A stretch of 23,890 nucleotides of DNA from RGIG2041 sp045532715 (GCA_045532715.1 JAZSGM010000237.1:1-23890), one strand, 5' to 3'. Positions 14,967 through 22,195 are shown, counted from the stretch's first letter. Translations and numbers: made by a program. The notes: generated by a model from the sequence alone, not told the origin.

Positions 14967-16136
14967 TCAGCGAATTACGCGAACCTTTAATACATCTGCG
15001 TTGTTTTCAATTGTAGCAAGCGCTTCATCAGTGATATCACCGTCGATATCCATAATGGTGTAAGCGTAATCCTTCTTACTCTTATTCATCATATGCTCGA
15101 TGTTAATGCCCTTTTCAGCCATTGCGCTGGAGAAACCGCTGAGCATATTCGGCACGTTCTTATGAATAATTGTTACGCGAACAGCTGTCTCTCTCTCCAT
15201 TACACAGTTCGGCAGGTTTACAGAGTTTTTGATGTTACCGTTTTCAAGGTAATCCGCAAGCTCTTTCGCTGCCATAACTGCACAGTTGTCCTCCGACTCC
15301 GGTGTAGAAGCACCGAGATGTGGAATTGGTACTACATTTTTAAGACCGATAACATCAGCATCCGGGAAGTCAACAACATACTTAGCAACCGTACCGTCAA
15401 AAAGCGCACGCTTTAATGCATCTGTGTCAACAAGCGCTGCACGAGAGAAGTTTAACAGGCGAACACCCTTCTTCATCTGATCAAACGCCTCTGTGTTAAT
15501 CATACCGCGTGTACCGTCATTAAGCGGCAAGTGCAGTGTGATGTAGTCACAGTTAGCATAAATATCCTTAAGCTCTGTTGCCTTAATCGCATTTCTGGAA
15601 AGCTTCCAAGCTGCGTCTACAGAGAGATACGGATCGTAACCGATAACTTTCATACCGAGACCGATTGCAGCATTTGCAACCATAATACCGATTGCGCCGA
15701 GACCGATAACACCAAGTGTCTTACCCTCGATTTCCGGACCAACGAAAGCACTCTTGCCCTTTTCAACCTGCTTTGCAACGTCGCCGTCCTCTTCCTTGAG
15801 CGTCTTTGCCCACTCGATACCGCCCATAATGTCACGGGAAGCAAGGAAAAGACCTGCAATTGTTAATTCCTTAACCGCATTTGCATTTGCACCCGGTGTG
15901 TTGAATACAACGATACCTTCTTCAGAACAGCGGTCAATCGGAATATTGTTTACGCCGGCGCCTGCTCTTGCAACAGCCAAAAGTCCTTTCGGGAATTCCA
16001 TTTCATGCATAGAAAAGCTTCTTAGAATAATGCCATCTGCATCTTTGCTTGCATCATCCGTTATGGTGTAAGCCTTCGGATTGAGCTGGTCGAGACCGCA
16101 TTTTGCAATTTTATTGAGTGTTAAAATATTATACAT
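14967..16136 (-). CDS. serA: D-3-phosphoglycerate dehydrogenase SerA
   Basis: A 389-residue NAD-dependent dehydrogenase that oxidises 3-phosphoglycerate to 3-phosphohydroxypyruvate, the first step of serine synthesis. The NAD domain holds TLGVIGLGAIGIMVANAA followed by the Asp of GYDPY. The catalytic Arg lies in LLNFSRAALVD, the acidic partner in VVDFPDADV and the His in IPHLGASTPESEDN. A C-terminal ACT domain of about 70 residues (TIIHKNVPNMLSGFSSAMAE onwards, ending KVRVIR) suggests feedback control by serine. This is the short SerA form, with an ACT domain but no intervening ASB domain. GGGGAGGGA stands 7 bp before the ATG and the gene starts 16 bp after the serC stop, so it is co-transcribed with serC. 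Confidence 0.95.
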   Translation of the reverse strand: MYNILTLNKIAKCGLDQLNPKAYTITDDASKDADGIILRSFSMHEMEFPKGLLAVARAGAGVNNIPIDRCSEEGIVVFNTPGANANAVKELTIAGLFLASRDIMGGIEWAKTLKEEDGDVAKQVEKGKSAFVGPEIEGKTLGVIGLGAIGIMVANAAIGLGMKVIGYDPYLSVDAAWKLSRNAIKATELKDIYANCDYITLHLPLNDGTRGMINTEAFDQMKKGVRLLNFSRAALVDTDALKRALFDGTVAKYVVDFPDADVIGLKNVVPIPHLGASTPESEDNCAVMAAKELADYLENGNIKNSVNLPNCVMERETAVRVTIIHKNVPNMLSGFSSAMAEKGINIEHMMNKSKKDYAYTIMDIDGDITDEALATIENNADVLKVRVIR

Positions 16137-16152
16137 TCTACAGTCCCTCCCC

Positions 16153-17235
16153 TTACTTATTCTCTGCTTCGAACTTCTTCATAAAGTCTACGAGCGCCTG
16201 CACGCCTTCAATCGGCATTGCATTATAAATGCTTGCGCGCATACCGCCAACCGTTCTGTGTCCCTTTAAGTTCACAAAACCTGCTGCAGTTGCTTCCTTG
16301 ATAAACTTTGCATTCAGTTCTTCATCATCTGTTACGAACGGCACGTTCATCAGTGAGCGGTCTTGCTTAACAACTGTACCTCTGAACATTTCGGAGCTGT
16401 CTAAGAAATCATAAAGAATTTTCGCCTTTTTCTGATTGAGTTCATACATCTTCTCGATGCCGCCGATCGACTTCAAATACTTGAATACAAGACCGCAAAC
16501 ATAAATAGAATAGCAAGGAGGTGTATTATACAAAGAGTCGTTCTTTGCATGTGTTTCAAGATTAAACATCGTCGGTGTAATCTCCATTGCGTTACCGATA
16601 AGGTCTTCGCGAACGATGATGATGGTTACACCAGCCGGGCCCACATTCTTCTGTGCGCCGAAGTAAATCATACCGTACTTAGAAACGTCTACCGGCTCGG
16701 AAAGAATGCAGGAGGACATATCCGTTACAATCGGAACATCGCCTGTATCCGGCAGCTCGTTGTACTTCGTACCGTAAATTGTATTGTTAGAAGTGATATG
16801 TACATAATCCGCTTCCGGGTCAAACATCGACTTATCCAGCTTCGGGATATAGTTAAACACTGCATCTTCACTGGAAGCAACTTTTCTCGGGTTACCGTAC
16901 TTCTGGGCTTCGGAGAATGCCTTTTTAGACCACTGACCGGTGATCACATAATCCGCTTTGCCGTTCTTTGTCATCAGGTTTAACGGAACCATTGCAAATA
17001 CGCTGGATGCGCCGCCCTGTACAAAGAGTACTTTGTAATTGTCCGGAATGCTCAAAAGGTCTCTTAAATCAGCTTCTGCCGTCTTGATAATGTCATCATA
17101 CACCTTGGAGCGATGGCTCATTTCCATTACACTCATCCCGGAATCGCCATAGTTAAGCATTTCCTCTGCAGCCTGCTTTAAGACTGCCTCCGGGAGCATG
17201 GACGGGCCTGCCGAAAAATTGTACACACGTTTCAT
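16153..17235 (-). CDS. serC: Phosphoserine aminotransferase SerC
   Basis: A 360-residue PLP-dependent class V aminotransferase converting 3-phosphohydroxypyruvate and glutamate to phosphoserine and 2-oxoglutarate. It begins VYNFSAGPSMLPEAVLKQA, the family signature, with MSHRSKVY and FVQGGASSVFAMVP further on. The PLP Lys is in YFGAQKNVGPAG at about residue 195, and HRTVGGMRASIYNAMP near the C-terminus is typical. Length is normal. It is the first gene of serC-serA; no serB-type phosphatase lies nearby. An AAAGG site is 13 bp from the ATG, rather far, and sits in the loop of a predicted hairpin of the leader. Confidence 0.96.
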   Translation of the reverse strand: MKRVYNFSAGPSMLPEAVLKQAAEEMLNYGDSGMSVMEMSHRSKVYDDIIKTAEADLRDLLSIPDNYKVLFVQGGASSVFAMVPLNLMTKNGKADYVITGQWSKKAFSEAQKYGNPRKVASSEDAVFNYIPKLDKSMFDPEADYVHITSNNTIYGTKYNELPDTGDVPIVTDMSSCILSEPVDVSKYGMIYFGAQKNVGPAGVTIIIVREDLIGNAMEITPTMFNLETHAKNDSLYNTPPCYSIYVCGLVFKYLKSIGGIEKMYELNQKKAKILYDFLDSSEMFRGTVVKQDRSLMNVPFVTDDEELNAKFIKEATAAGFVNLKGHRTVGGMRASIYNAMPIEGVQALVDFMKKFEAENK

Positions 17236-17337
17236 AATTTACCACATACCTTTCTGTTCCTTATGTAGCCGCCGTAGCACCGGCGGTGGGCGCACGGAAC
17301 GATGCGCAAATATTAACTGCCGTAAAAAACAACAATT
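17236..17337 (-). promoter_or_regulatory. Structured 5' leader of serC-serA, possible cis-regulatory RNA
   Basis: The expected transcript has about 100 nt before the serC ATG. Three consecutive hairpins can form. The first is GCGCA/TGCGC (17307-17303 with 17294-17290). The second is CCGCCG/CGGCGG (17286-17281 with 17274-17269). The third is CTACATA/TATGTGG (17268-17262 with 17248-17242, two G-U pairs). The loop of the first contains GTTCC (17300-17296), complementary to GGAAC (17260-17256) in the 13-base loop of the third, so a kissing interaction is possible. The ribosome binding site AAAGG lies in that same third loop. I recognise no known riboswitch or T-box class. Confidence 0.4.
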
Positions 17338-17343
17338 TATACT

Positions 17344-17373
17344 ATTATACTACTTTTAAACCATAATAGTCAA
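17344..17373 (-). promoter_or_regulatory. Sigma-A promoter of serC-serA
   Basis: On the minus strand TTGACT (17373-17368), an 18 bp spacer and TATAAT (17349-17344). The start would be about 17337. Confidence 0.82.
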
Positions 17374-17392
17374 TACAAAAGCAAAAAAAGTA

Positions 17393-17421
17393 TTGCGAAA
17401 TTTTCACCACTGCTGTATAAT
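17393..17421 (+). promoter_or_regulatory. Sigma-A promoter of mntP-mnmA
   Basis: TTGCGA (17393-17398), a 17 bp spacer and TATAAT (17416-17421). The start would be about 17428, leaving a leader of some 20 nt, too short for a yybP-ykoY manganese riboswitch. Confidence 0.8.
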
Positions 17422-17450
17422 ACCATTTATAATCATAATGAGGTGAAACT

Positions 17451-17999
17451 ATGGGCATAATAGAAATTATACTGATTGGTATCGGTCTGAGCATGGATGC
17501 CGCTGCCGTTTCAATGACAAACGGTATGGTTTATGCAAAGTTTACCAAGACAAAATTTCTGATGACAGCGCTCGCATTCGGCTTTTTCCAGGCATTGATG
17601 CCGGCGCTCGGCTTTTTTGCCGGCTCTTTGTTTGCCGGTGTGATGGAAAAATACTCCGGCTACGTCATTTTAGTGATTTTAGGCTTTATCGGCGGTAAAA
17701 TGCTCAAAGACGGACTGACAGATTGTGACGAAGCAGAATGTGTAAAGAAAGAATTTACATATGGACTTTTGCTCGCACAGGCCGTTGCAACCAGCATCGA
17801 TGCTTTCGCAGTCGGTGTCGGCTTTGCGGCAACACACGCAAACATCGCCCTTGCCCTGCCGGTTATTGGTATAACAACCTTTATTATCAGCTTATTTGCA
17901 CTTGCCATCGGCAGAAAGTTTGGCGACAAATTGGGTGCAAAGGCAGAGGTGCTTGGCGGCATCATTTTAATTATTATCGGTATTAAAGCATTATTTTAG
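17451..17999 (+). CDS. mntP: Manganese efflux pump MntP
   Basis: A 182-residue integral membrane protein with six hydrophobic segments in two repeats of three. Each repeat carries the family's acidic motif: GLSMDAAAVSMTNGM at about residues 12-26 and ATSIDAFAVGVGFA at about 112-125. The buried Asp residues of these motifs are required for Mn2+ export in characterised MntP. Between the repeats is a short polar loop with CDEAEC. Length is at the family norm. GAGGTGA precedes the ATG by about 6 bp, and mnmA follows after 8 bp, so the two share an mRNA. In many bacteria mntP is controlled by a yybP-ykoY riboswitch or MntR; neither signal is visible here. Confidence 0.9.
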   Translation: MGIIEIILIGIGLSMDAAAVSMTNGMVYAKFTKTKFLMTALAFGFFQALMPALGFFAGSLFAGVMEKYSGYVILVILGFIGGKMLKDGLTDCDEAECVKKEFTYGLLLAQAVATSIDAFAVGVGFAATHANIALALPVIGITTFIISLFALAIGRKFGDKLGAKAEVLGGIILIIIGIKALF

Positions 18000-18007
18000 G
18001 TGATTGT

Positions 18008-19069
18008 ATGAAAAAGGTTCTAATCGGCATGAGCGGCGGCGTAGACAGTTCCGTTTCTGTTTTGCTGTTAAAACAAGCGGGTTTCGAAGTCTGTGGCGCG
18101 ACTTTAAAACTGCATAAAGCCTACGCAGGCGACGACCATTCCTGCGGTTCAGGTACTGAGGCGGAAATCGCGCACAGTGTTGCCGAAGACCTCGGCATTA
18201 CGCATGAAGTGCTTGACTTCTCCGACGCCTTCGAAGCGTACGTTGTAGAAAAGTTCATAAACGAATACAAGCACGCGCGTACGCCGAATCCGTGCATCGA
18301 ATGTAATCGTCACATAAAATTTGCAAAGCTGCTCGAACGTGCATTAGACTCCGGCTGCACACACATTGCAACCGGGCATTATGCACAAATTGATTATAAC
18401 GAAAAAAACGGTCGCTATCTTTTAAAAAAGGCAAAGGATATTACAAAAGACCAGACCTATGTGCTTTATAATCTGACACAGCACGAGCTTGCACACACGC
18501 TCTTCCCCCTCGGTAGCTACTCCAAAGCCGAGGTGCGCGAGATTGCTGAAAAGCACGGCTTTATCAACGCAAAAAAACCGGATAGCCAGGACATCTGCTT
18601 TGTGCCGGACGGCGATTATGCAGGTTTTATCCAGAGAAATACCGGCATCACATTTCCGAAGGGTAATTTCTTGGATATGGAAGGCAATGTTTTAGGCGAG
18701 CACAGCGGTATTATTCACTATACCATCGGACAGCGCAAGGGACTTGGCATCACATTTGGCGAACCGCGCTTTGTGGTGTCAAAGGATGCCGTTTTAAATA
18801 CGGTTACCCTCGGCAAAAGCGAGAATTTATTTACGGACACCTGTTCTGTAACTGATGTCAACTGGATTCAGATTGAATCGTTAAATGCGCCGATGCGCGT
18901 TACGGCAAAGACGAGGTATTCGCAAAAGGAAACACCTGCAACGCTCTATCCTGAAGAAAATGGTTGCGTTCGTGTGGTGTTTGACGAAACGGTGCGCGCC
19001 ATCTCCCCCGGACAGGCTTGCGTATTTTACGACGGCGACAGTGTGGTCGGCGGTGGTACAATTGTATAA
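18008..19069 (+). CDS. mnmA: tRNA 2-thiouridine(34) synthase MnmA
   Basis: A 353-residue enzyme that thiolates U34 of tRNAs for Lys, Glu and Gln. The N-terminal PP-loop SGGVDSSVSV (residues 9-18) binds ATP and adenylates the uridine. The catalytic cysteines are Cys99 in PCIECNRHIKF and Cys197 in SQDICFVPDGDYAGF. The segment ATGHYAQ and the C-terminal beta domain with IIHYTIGQRKGLGI and PGQACVFYDGDSVVGGG are typical. Length is normal. The ATG has AGGTGA at 5 bp and lies 8 bp after the mntP stop; no promoter is seen between them. It is followed directly by a terminator. No cysteine desulfurase gene is adjacent. Confidence 0.96.
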   Translation: MKKVLIGMSGGVDSSVSVLLLKQAGFEVCGATLKLHKAYAGDDHSCGSGTEAEIAHSVAEDLGITHEVLDFSDAFEAYVVEKFINEYKHARTPNPCIECNRHIKFAKLLERALDSGCTHIATGHYAQIDYNEKNGRYLLKKAKDITKDQTYVLYNLTQHELAHTLFPLGSYSKAEVREIAEKHGFINAKKPDSQDICFVPDGDYAGFIQRNTGITFPKGNFLDMEGNVLGEHSGIIHYTIGQRKGLGITFGEPRFVVSKDAVLNTVTLGKSENLFTDTCSVTDVNWIQIESLNAPMRVTAKTRYSQKETPATLYPEENGCVRVVFDETVRAISPGQACVFYDGDSVVGGGTIV

Positions 19070-19072
19070 AGC

Positions 19073-19101
19073 AAAAAGACAAGAGCAATCTTGTCTTTTT
19101 T
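19073..19101. terminator. Bidirectional terminator between mnmA and the activating enzyme gene
   Basis: A 12 bp perfect stem, AAAAAGACAAGA (19073-19084) with TCTTGTCTTTTT (19089-19100), loop GCAA. A-rich and T-rich arms give T runs on both strands. It fills the gap between two convergent stop codons. Confidence 0.9.
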
Positions 19102-19104
19102 AGT

Positions 19105-19968
19105 TCAAATAAACAGTTTTTCTGCTGCTTCGATTTCCGCTGTGGTCGGCAGTTTTTCAGGCAAGGTATTTTCCATGCCGAGCGCTGTGTATTTTGAGCC
19201 TGCATAGCTGTGATACGGCAACACGCACACCTTTACGAGATTTTTGATTTCTTTAAGCAGTGCAGCAATTTTCGGCACTTCGGATGCATTATACTCCGGC
19301 ACATACGGAATGCGCACCTCGATTTTGCACCCCTGCGCATCCAAAAAGCGCAGATTGTCAAAAATTCGTCCGTTTGTCTGTGCCGTACAGCTTTGATGTA
19401 CCTGCGCATCGACCGCTTTTAAATCATACAAAAACACATCCGTATACGGCATCACTTTCAAAAGCGCCTCACGGTTTACAAAGCCGCAGGTGTCGACGGC
19501 AGTATGTATCCCCTGCGCTTTCAACTGTTTTAAAAGCTCTGCGCAAAAATCTGCCTGCATTAAACATTCGCCGCCGGAAAGTGTTACGCCACCACCCGAG
19601 TTTTCATAAAATTCCTTATCCTCCAAAAGCAGCGGCAGAAGTTCTTCCACGGTCATTTCCCTGCCATAGAAGGACAGCGCATTTCCAAGGCACACATCTG
19701 CACATTTGCCGCAACCGATGCATTTTTCACGCACAAAGCTGTGTCCGTTTTCCCCTATAACGTGCGCAACTGTCGGACAAACACTTGCACACGCACCACA
19801 AGCAATACACTTATGTGTATAATATGCAAGCTGGGGCGCAAAGCTGATACCCTCCGGGTTATGACACCAAACGCATTTAAGCGGACAGCTCTTAAAAAAC
19901 ACAGTTGTACGAATGCCGTCACCATCGTGCACGGCAAAGCGTTTGATTTCAAATACAGTCGCTTTCAT
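19105..19968 (-). CDS. Glycyl radical enzyme activating enzyme (PflA family, with two extra 4Fe-4S clusters)
   Basis: A 287-residue radical SAM protein that installs the glycyl radical on a partner enzyme using S-adenosylmethionine. The radical SAM cluster ligands are Cys28, Cys32 and Cys35 in CPLKCVWC. An inserted ferredoxin-like domain carries two 4Fe-4S motifs: CIACGACASVC (Cys54, 57, 60, 64) and CIGCGKCADVC (Cys83, 86, 89, 93). This insertion is found in activases of non-PFL glycyl radical enzymes and is absent from PFL activase itself. The SAM-binding SGGE is at 131-134, followed by TAVDTCGF and DVFLYDLKAVD. All motifs are intact. The start codon lies one base after the stop of the glycyl radical enzyme gene, so it is the natural partner. 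That partner gene is disrupted, which leaves this activase with no obvious intact substrate in the window. Confidence 0.92.
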   Translation of the reverse strand: MKATVFEIKRFAVHDGDGIRTTVFFKSCPLKCVWCHNPEGISFAPQLAYYTHKCIACGACASVCPTVAHVIGENGHSFVREKCIGCGKCADVCLGNALSFYGREMTVEELLPLLLEDKEFYENSGGGVTLSGGECLMQADFCAELLKQLKAQGIHTAVDTCGFVNREALLKVMPYTDVFLYDLKAVDAQVHQSCTAQTNGRIFDNLRFLDAQGCKIEVRIPYVPEYNASEVPKIAALLKEIKNLVKVCVLPYHSYAGSKYTALGMENTLPEKLPTTAEIEAAEKLFI

Positions 19969-19969
19969 A

Positions 19970-20164
19970 TCACACCAAGCTTTCTGCCTGACGGATAAAG
20001 CCGTCCTGCTCTTCTTTACCTATATTGTTCCAAAGCACATTCCAACCAGAAACACGGATTTGCAAATCCTGATACTTTTCCGGATGCGCCTGCGCATCGC
20101 GTAGCTTATCTGCATCAAACACATTAATGTGCAATGCGTGACCGCCGCGATTTTTAAAGGTCAT
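19970..20164 (-). CDS. Glycyl radical domain fragment (C-terminal 64 residues)
   Basis: A 64-residue frame that carries the glycyl radical loop: MTFKNRGGHALHINVFD, then RVSGWNVLW with the radical Gly at residue 40, ending FIRQAESLV. It is in the same frame as the middle fragment and is separated from it only by the TAA and three codons. Its ATG (20164) has AAGG 7 bp upstream, formed in part by the TAA itself, so re-initiation after the stop is conceivable. The stop lies one base before the activase start. Confidence 0.55.
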   Translation of the reverse strand: MTFKNRGGHALHINVFDADKLRDAQAHPEKYQDLQIRVSGWNVLWNNIGKEEQDGFIRQAESLV

Positions 20165-20173
20165 TAAAAGACC

Positions 20174-21502
20174 TTACATCGCCTCAAGTCCGTCCTCACC
20201 CTGCACGGCGGACGGCAAAAGGCCCAAATCCAAGCACGCGTCACCTGCAAATGCAGTTGCATCAATTTTTGTCGTTGACAAAATGGCTGCAGTTGCACCC
20301 TCTCTGTTTTGTCCCATGGATGCCGAGCAGTTTTTGGAAAGCTCCTCTCCAAAGCGTCTGCCGTTCGGCGATGCGGCGGTTTTCTTTGCCTGGTCATAGG
20401 ACATTCTTGCTACATGGAAGCCGCAGTTCCACTTACCGTCGCGCTTAGGCGAATTATCTCTGCCACAAACCGACTTTACAACAAAGTCAACAATATCCAC
20501 GGCAATGCTGTCCGGAAGTTCTTTATTGTTGCCGTACTTTTCGCGGTCAGCACGAAGCTTTAAGCAAAAGCGTTCATCGTTTTTAAAGTCTTCGTCAAGC
20601 ATTTTCACAAATGCTTCCAGCGTCACTTCTTTTTTATCATAGACATACTTTTTAAGCATTGTTAACGAATCTGCAACATCCGCCAAAAATCCGCCTAAAA
20701 TATCGCTATTATTTTCCACGCCGCCACCACCGATGGCATCCTTGCCGCTTGCAAGGCAGGAAGGAAATGTTGCAGAAAGCATAGCCAGCGGGTTGATTAC
20801 GGATAAATAGTCCTCAAAGCCGTTGACAACCTCTATCGTAACATCAATTAGATACTTTAACTGATTTTTGTATTCCGCATAAAGCTTTTCAAAGCTTGTA
20901 TACTGCGAAAGTGACGGGCTTTTTCTACCGCAAAAAGCACCGGCAACGCCATCACAGCCCTCGTGGAGTGCATATTCAAGCGGTTTTAACAAATTCAGAT
21001 AATTCATCTCCGCGCCGTATGCGCCCTGAATAGAATACTCGTAGCAGCCTGTAATATTACAAAGGCGCGCATCCTCTATAGATACGCCGATGCGCTCCAA
21101 TGCCTTTCGGATGGTCGCATCGCAGACAAACACGATACTGTTATTGCCGCGGCGAATCATATCGAGCGCTTTAAGTACAAATTCCTTCGGTGTGCTGTCC
21201 GCAAGCTTAATCTGCACCTTTGGCGGTAAACTGTAAAAAGAAATATGCCAGGTCTTCACGGATTTCTTCCTCTGTGACACCGTTTTCCAAATCCTTTGCA
21301 TAAAACGGATAATAGATGCGGTCGAAATTCGAAAGCGAGCGCACCTGCAAACCTTCAATATGTTCACTGAGCATAAAGTACAGATAATTGACCAAAAGTG
21401 CCTCATAAAAATTCGCCGGCGGATTGTGTGCAATGTTTGAAAGTGCCATAGCCATTCTTTCAGAGCCAGGCGTTTTCTTTGCGAGTTCTGCAAGTCTTTC
21501 AA
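20174..21502 (-). CDS. Glycyl radical enzyme, middle fragment with the active-site Cys
   Basis: An open frame of 442 codons of which only about the last 347 are homologous to the family; the first 90 or so overlap the N-terminal fragment in the wrong frame and are probably not translated. True family sequence starts at VQIKLADSTPKEF. It includes MIRRGNNSIVFV, the active-site Cys in NITGCYEYSIQG, SPNGRRFGEELSKNCSASMG and LPSAVQGEDGLEAM, then stops at TAA. No convincing ribosome binding site fits a start near the homologous part. Confidence 0.6.
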   Translation of the reverse strand: MKDLQNSQRKRLALKEWLWHFQTLHTIRRRIFMRHFWSIICTLCSVNILKVCRCARFRISTASIIRFMQRIWKTVSQRKKSVKTWHISFYSLPPKVQIKLADSTPKEFVLKALDMIRRGNNSIVFVCDATIRKALERIGVSIEDARLCNITGCYEYSIQGAYGAEMNYLNLLKPLEYALHEGCDGVAGAFCGRKSPSLSQYTSFEKLYAEYKNQLKYLIDVTIEVVNGFEDYLSVINPLAMLSATFPSCLASGKDAIGGGGVENNSDILGGFLADVADSLTMLKKYVYDKKEVTLEAFVKMLDEDFKNDERFCLKLRADREKYGNNKELPDSIAVDIVDFVVKSVCGRDNSPKRDGKWNCGFHVARMSYDQAKKTAASPNGRRFGEELSKNCSASMGQNREGATAAILSTTKIDATAFAGDACLDLGLLPSAVQGEDGLEAM

Positions 21503-22067
21503 TCAAGGACACAATTGCTGTATAGGTAATGCGGATACCTTCAAAAAAGTCTTCCTGCTCTTTATTCCATGTCTTTGCCGTTCTTGCTTTCTCGCTCTGT
21601 GCTAAAAGCCCTGCAAACCCAAGCCCCAAAACGCGCTCCCAAATCGGCACGCTATGGTCATAGTCCGGCCAGATGGTCACGATACCTTCCTTTTCAAGCT
21701 GTGCTCTCTTTTTGCCGATTTCCGGAATAACCTCATTAAAAACTTCCCTTTTCCACGGAAGCACCAATGCTTTGTTGAGCGGGCGGTCAACCGCGTTGAT
21801 TGCCGGAAAACGGTCACGTGCATCGCAGGAAATACGTGTATGCTTCAGCACATATGCAAACGCCTGCGCCTTGCGCACAGCATGTGGTTGCGCAGCATAT
21901 TCCTTATCATTTTCAAGGATACCCTCAATAATCGCATCGCCATCCATCCCCGTCTCAGGCGAAAAAAGCTCGTCGCGGCGGATAAAACGATAATTTAAAA
22001 CGCCCTTCGGTCCGGTTGTATACTTTTGCATAATGTATTCGTAGTCTGTCGGTTTGATGTATTCCAT
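21207..22067 (-). CDS. Glycyl radical enzyme, N-terminal fragment
   Basis: A 286-residue open frame beginning MEYIKPTDYEYIMQKY. It matches the PFL-like domain through ISCDARDRFPAINAVDRPLN, NPPANFYEALLVNYLYFM, LSNFDRIYYPFYAKDLENG and REDLAYFFLQFTA, then ends three residues later at a TAA in a wrong frame. It has the operon's proper start and a strong ribosome binding site, so this truncated protein would be the one made. It lacks the active-site Cys and Gly. Confidence 0.75.
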   Translation of the reverse strand: MEYIKPTDYEYIMQKYTTGPKGVLNYRFIRRDELFSPETGMDGDAIIEGILENDKEYAAQPHAVRKAQAFAYVLKHTRISCDARDRFPAINAVDRPLNKALVLPWKREVFNEVIPEIGKKRAQLEKEGIVTIWPDYDHSVPIWERVLGLGFAGLLAQSEKARTAKTWNKEQEDFFEGIRITYTAIVSLIERLAELAKKTPGSERMAMALSNIAHNPPANFYEALLVNYLYFMLSEHIEGLQVRSLSNFDRIYYPFYAKDLENGVTEEEIREDLAYFFLQFTAKGAD

Positions 22068-22116
22068 ATTAACGCCTCCTGCTGATTTCTACGAAAAGCT
22101 TAGCACAGTAGGGTAC

Positions 22117-22134
22117 TTTTGTGAATGCACAAAA
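22117..22134. promoter_or_regulatory. Perfect 7-4-7 palindrome, possible operator in front of the glycyl radical enzyme gene
   Basis: TTTTGTG (22117-22123), AATG, CACAAAA (22128-22134): both arms match exactly. It lies about 50 bp upstream of the glycyl radical enzyme ATG, between the terminator of the previous gene and the start, where a promoter must be. A weak promoter candidate on the minus strand (TTGGTT, 17 bp, TACCCT) would overlap it. The half-site resembles those of Crp/Fnr or Rex type sites, but the 4 bp spacing fits neither consensus, so the regulator is unknown. Confidence 0.45.
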
Positions 22135-22156
22135 CCAAAAACTTGACTAATACTAA

Positions 22157-22190
22157 ACAAAGAAGAGATGCAGAGGCATCTCTTCTTTGT
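22157..22190 (-). terminator. Rho-independent terminator after the Cys-rich protein gene
   Basis: A 15 bp perfect stem, ACAAAGAAGAGATGC (22157-22171) with GCATCTCTTCTTTGT (22176-22190), and a 4-base loop. On the minus strand it is followed by TTAGTATTAG, a modest T-rich tail. It starts 6 bp after the stop codon of the minus-strand gene and separates it from the glycyl radical enzyme operon. Confidence 0.85.
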
Positions 22191-22195
22191 AATCA

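Larger units (their letters stand above)
19970..22067 (-). pseudogene. Glycyl radical enzyme (PFL-like family), disrupted by an internal deletion/frameshift and a nonsense codon
   Basis: Three consecutive minus-strand pieces together read as one pyruvate formate-lyase-like glycyl radical enzyme. Piece one (22067-21207) holds the N-terminal half up to AYFFLQFTA. The frame is then lost; homology resumes one frame over at PKVQIKLADSTPKEFVLKALDM (about 21223 downward) and runs to DGLEAM, where a TAA (20176-20174) interrupts. After three more in-frame codons the C-terminal domain continues with MTFKNRGGHALHINVFD. The active-site Cys (GCYEY, about 21045) and the radical Gly (RVSGWNV, about 20046) are both present. 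Family members usually have some 45-60 residues between FFxQF and PKIQIK; here these are missing. The sum of the pieces is about 700 residues against a usual 780-800. AGGAGG precedes the ATG by 7 bp. The substrate class is not recognised: the GCYE and RVSGW signatures differ from PFL, choline, glycerol and hydroxyproline enzymes as I know them. Assembly error is an alternative explanation. Confidence 0.8.

Noticed and set aside
17421..17450. yybP-ykoY manganese riboswitch before mntP
   Set aside because: The promoter leaves a leader of only about 20 nt, too short for this riboswitch.
19970..22067. Programmed frameshifting or stop-codon recoding in the glycyl radical enzyme
   Set aside because: A segment of the enzyme is missing at the frame change, which recoding cannot explain, and TAA is not a usual selenocysteine or pyrrolysine codon.
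22117..22134. Rex or Crp operator
   Set aside because: The arms are separated by 4 bp, whereas Rex and Crp consensus sites have TTGTG/TGTG halves separated by about 8 bp; kept only as an operator of unknown type.
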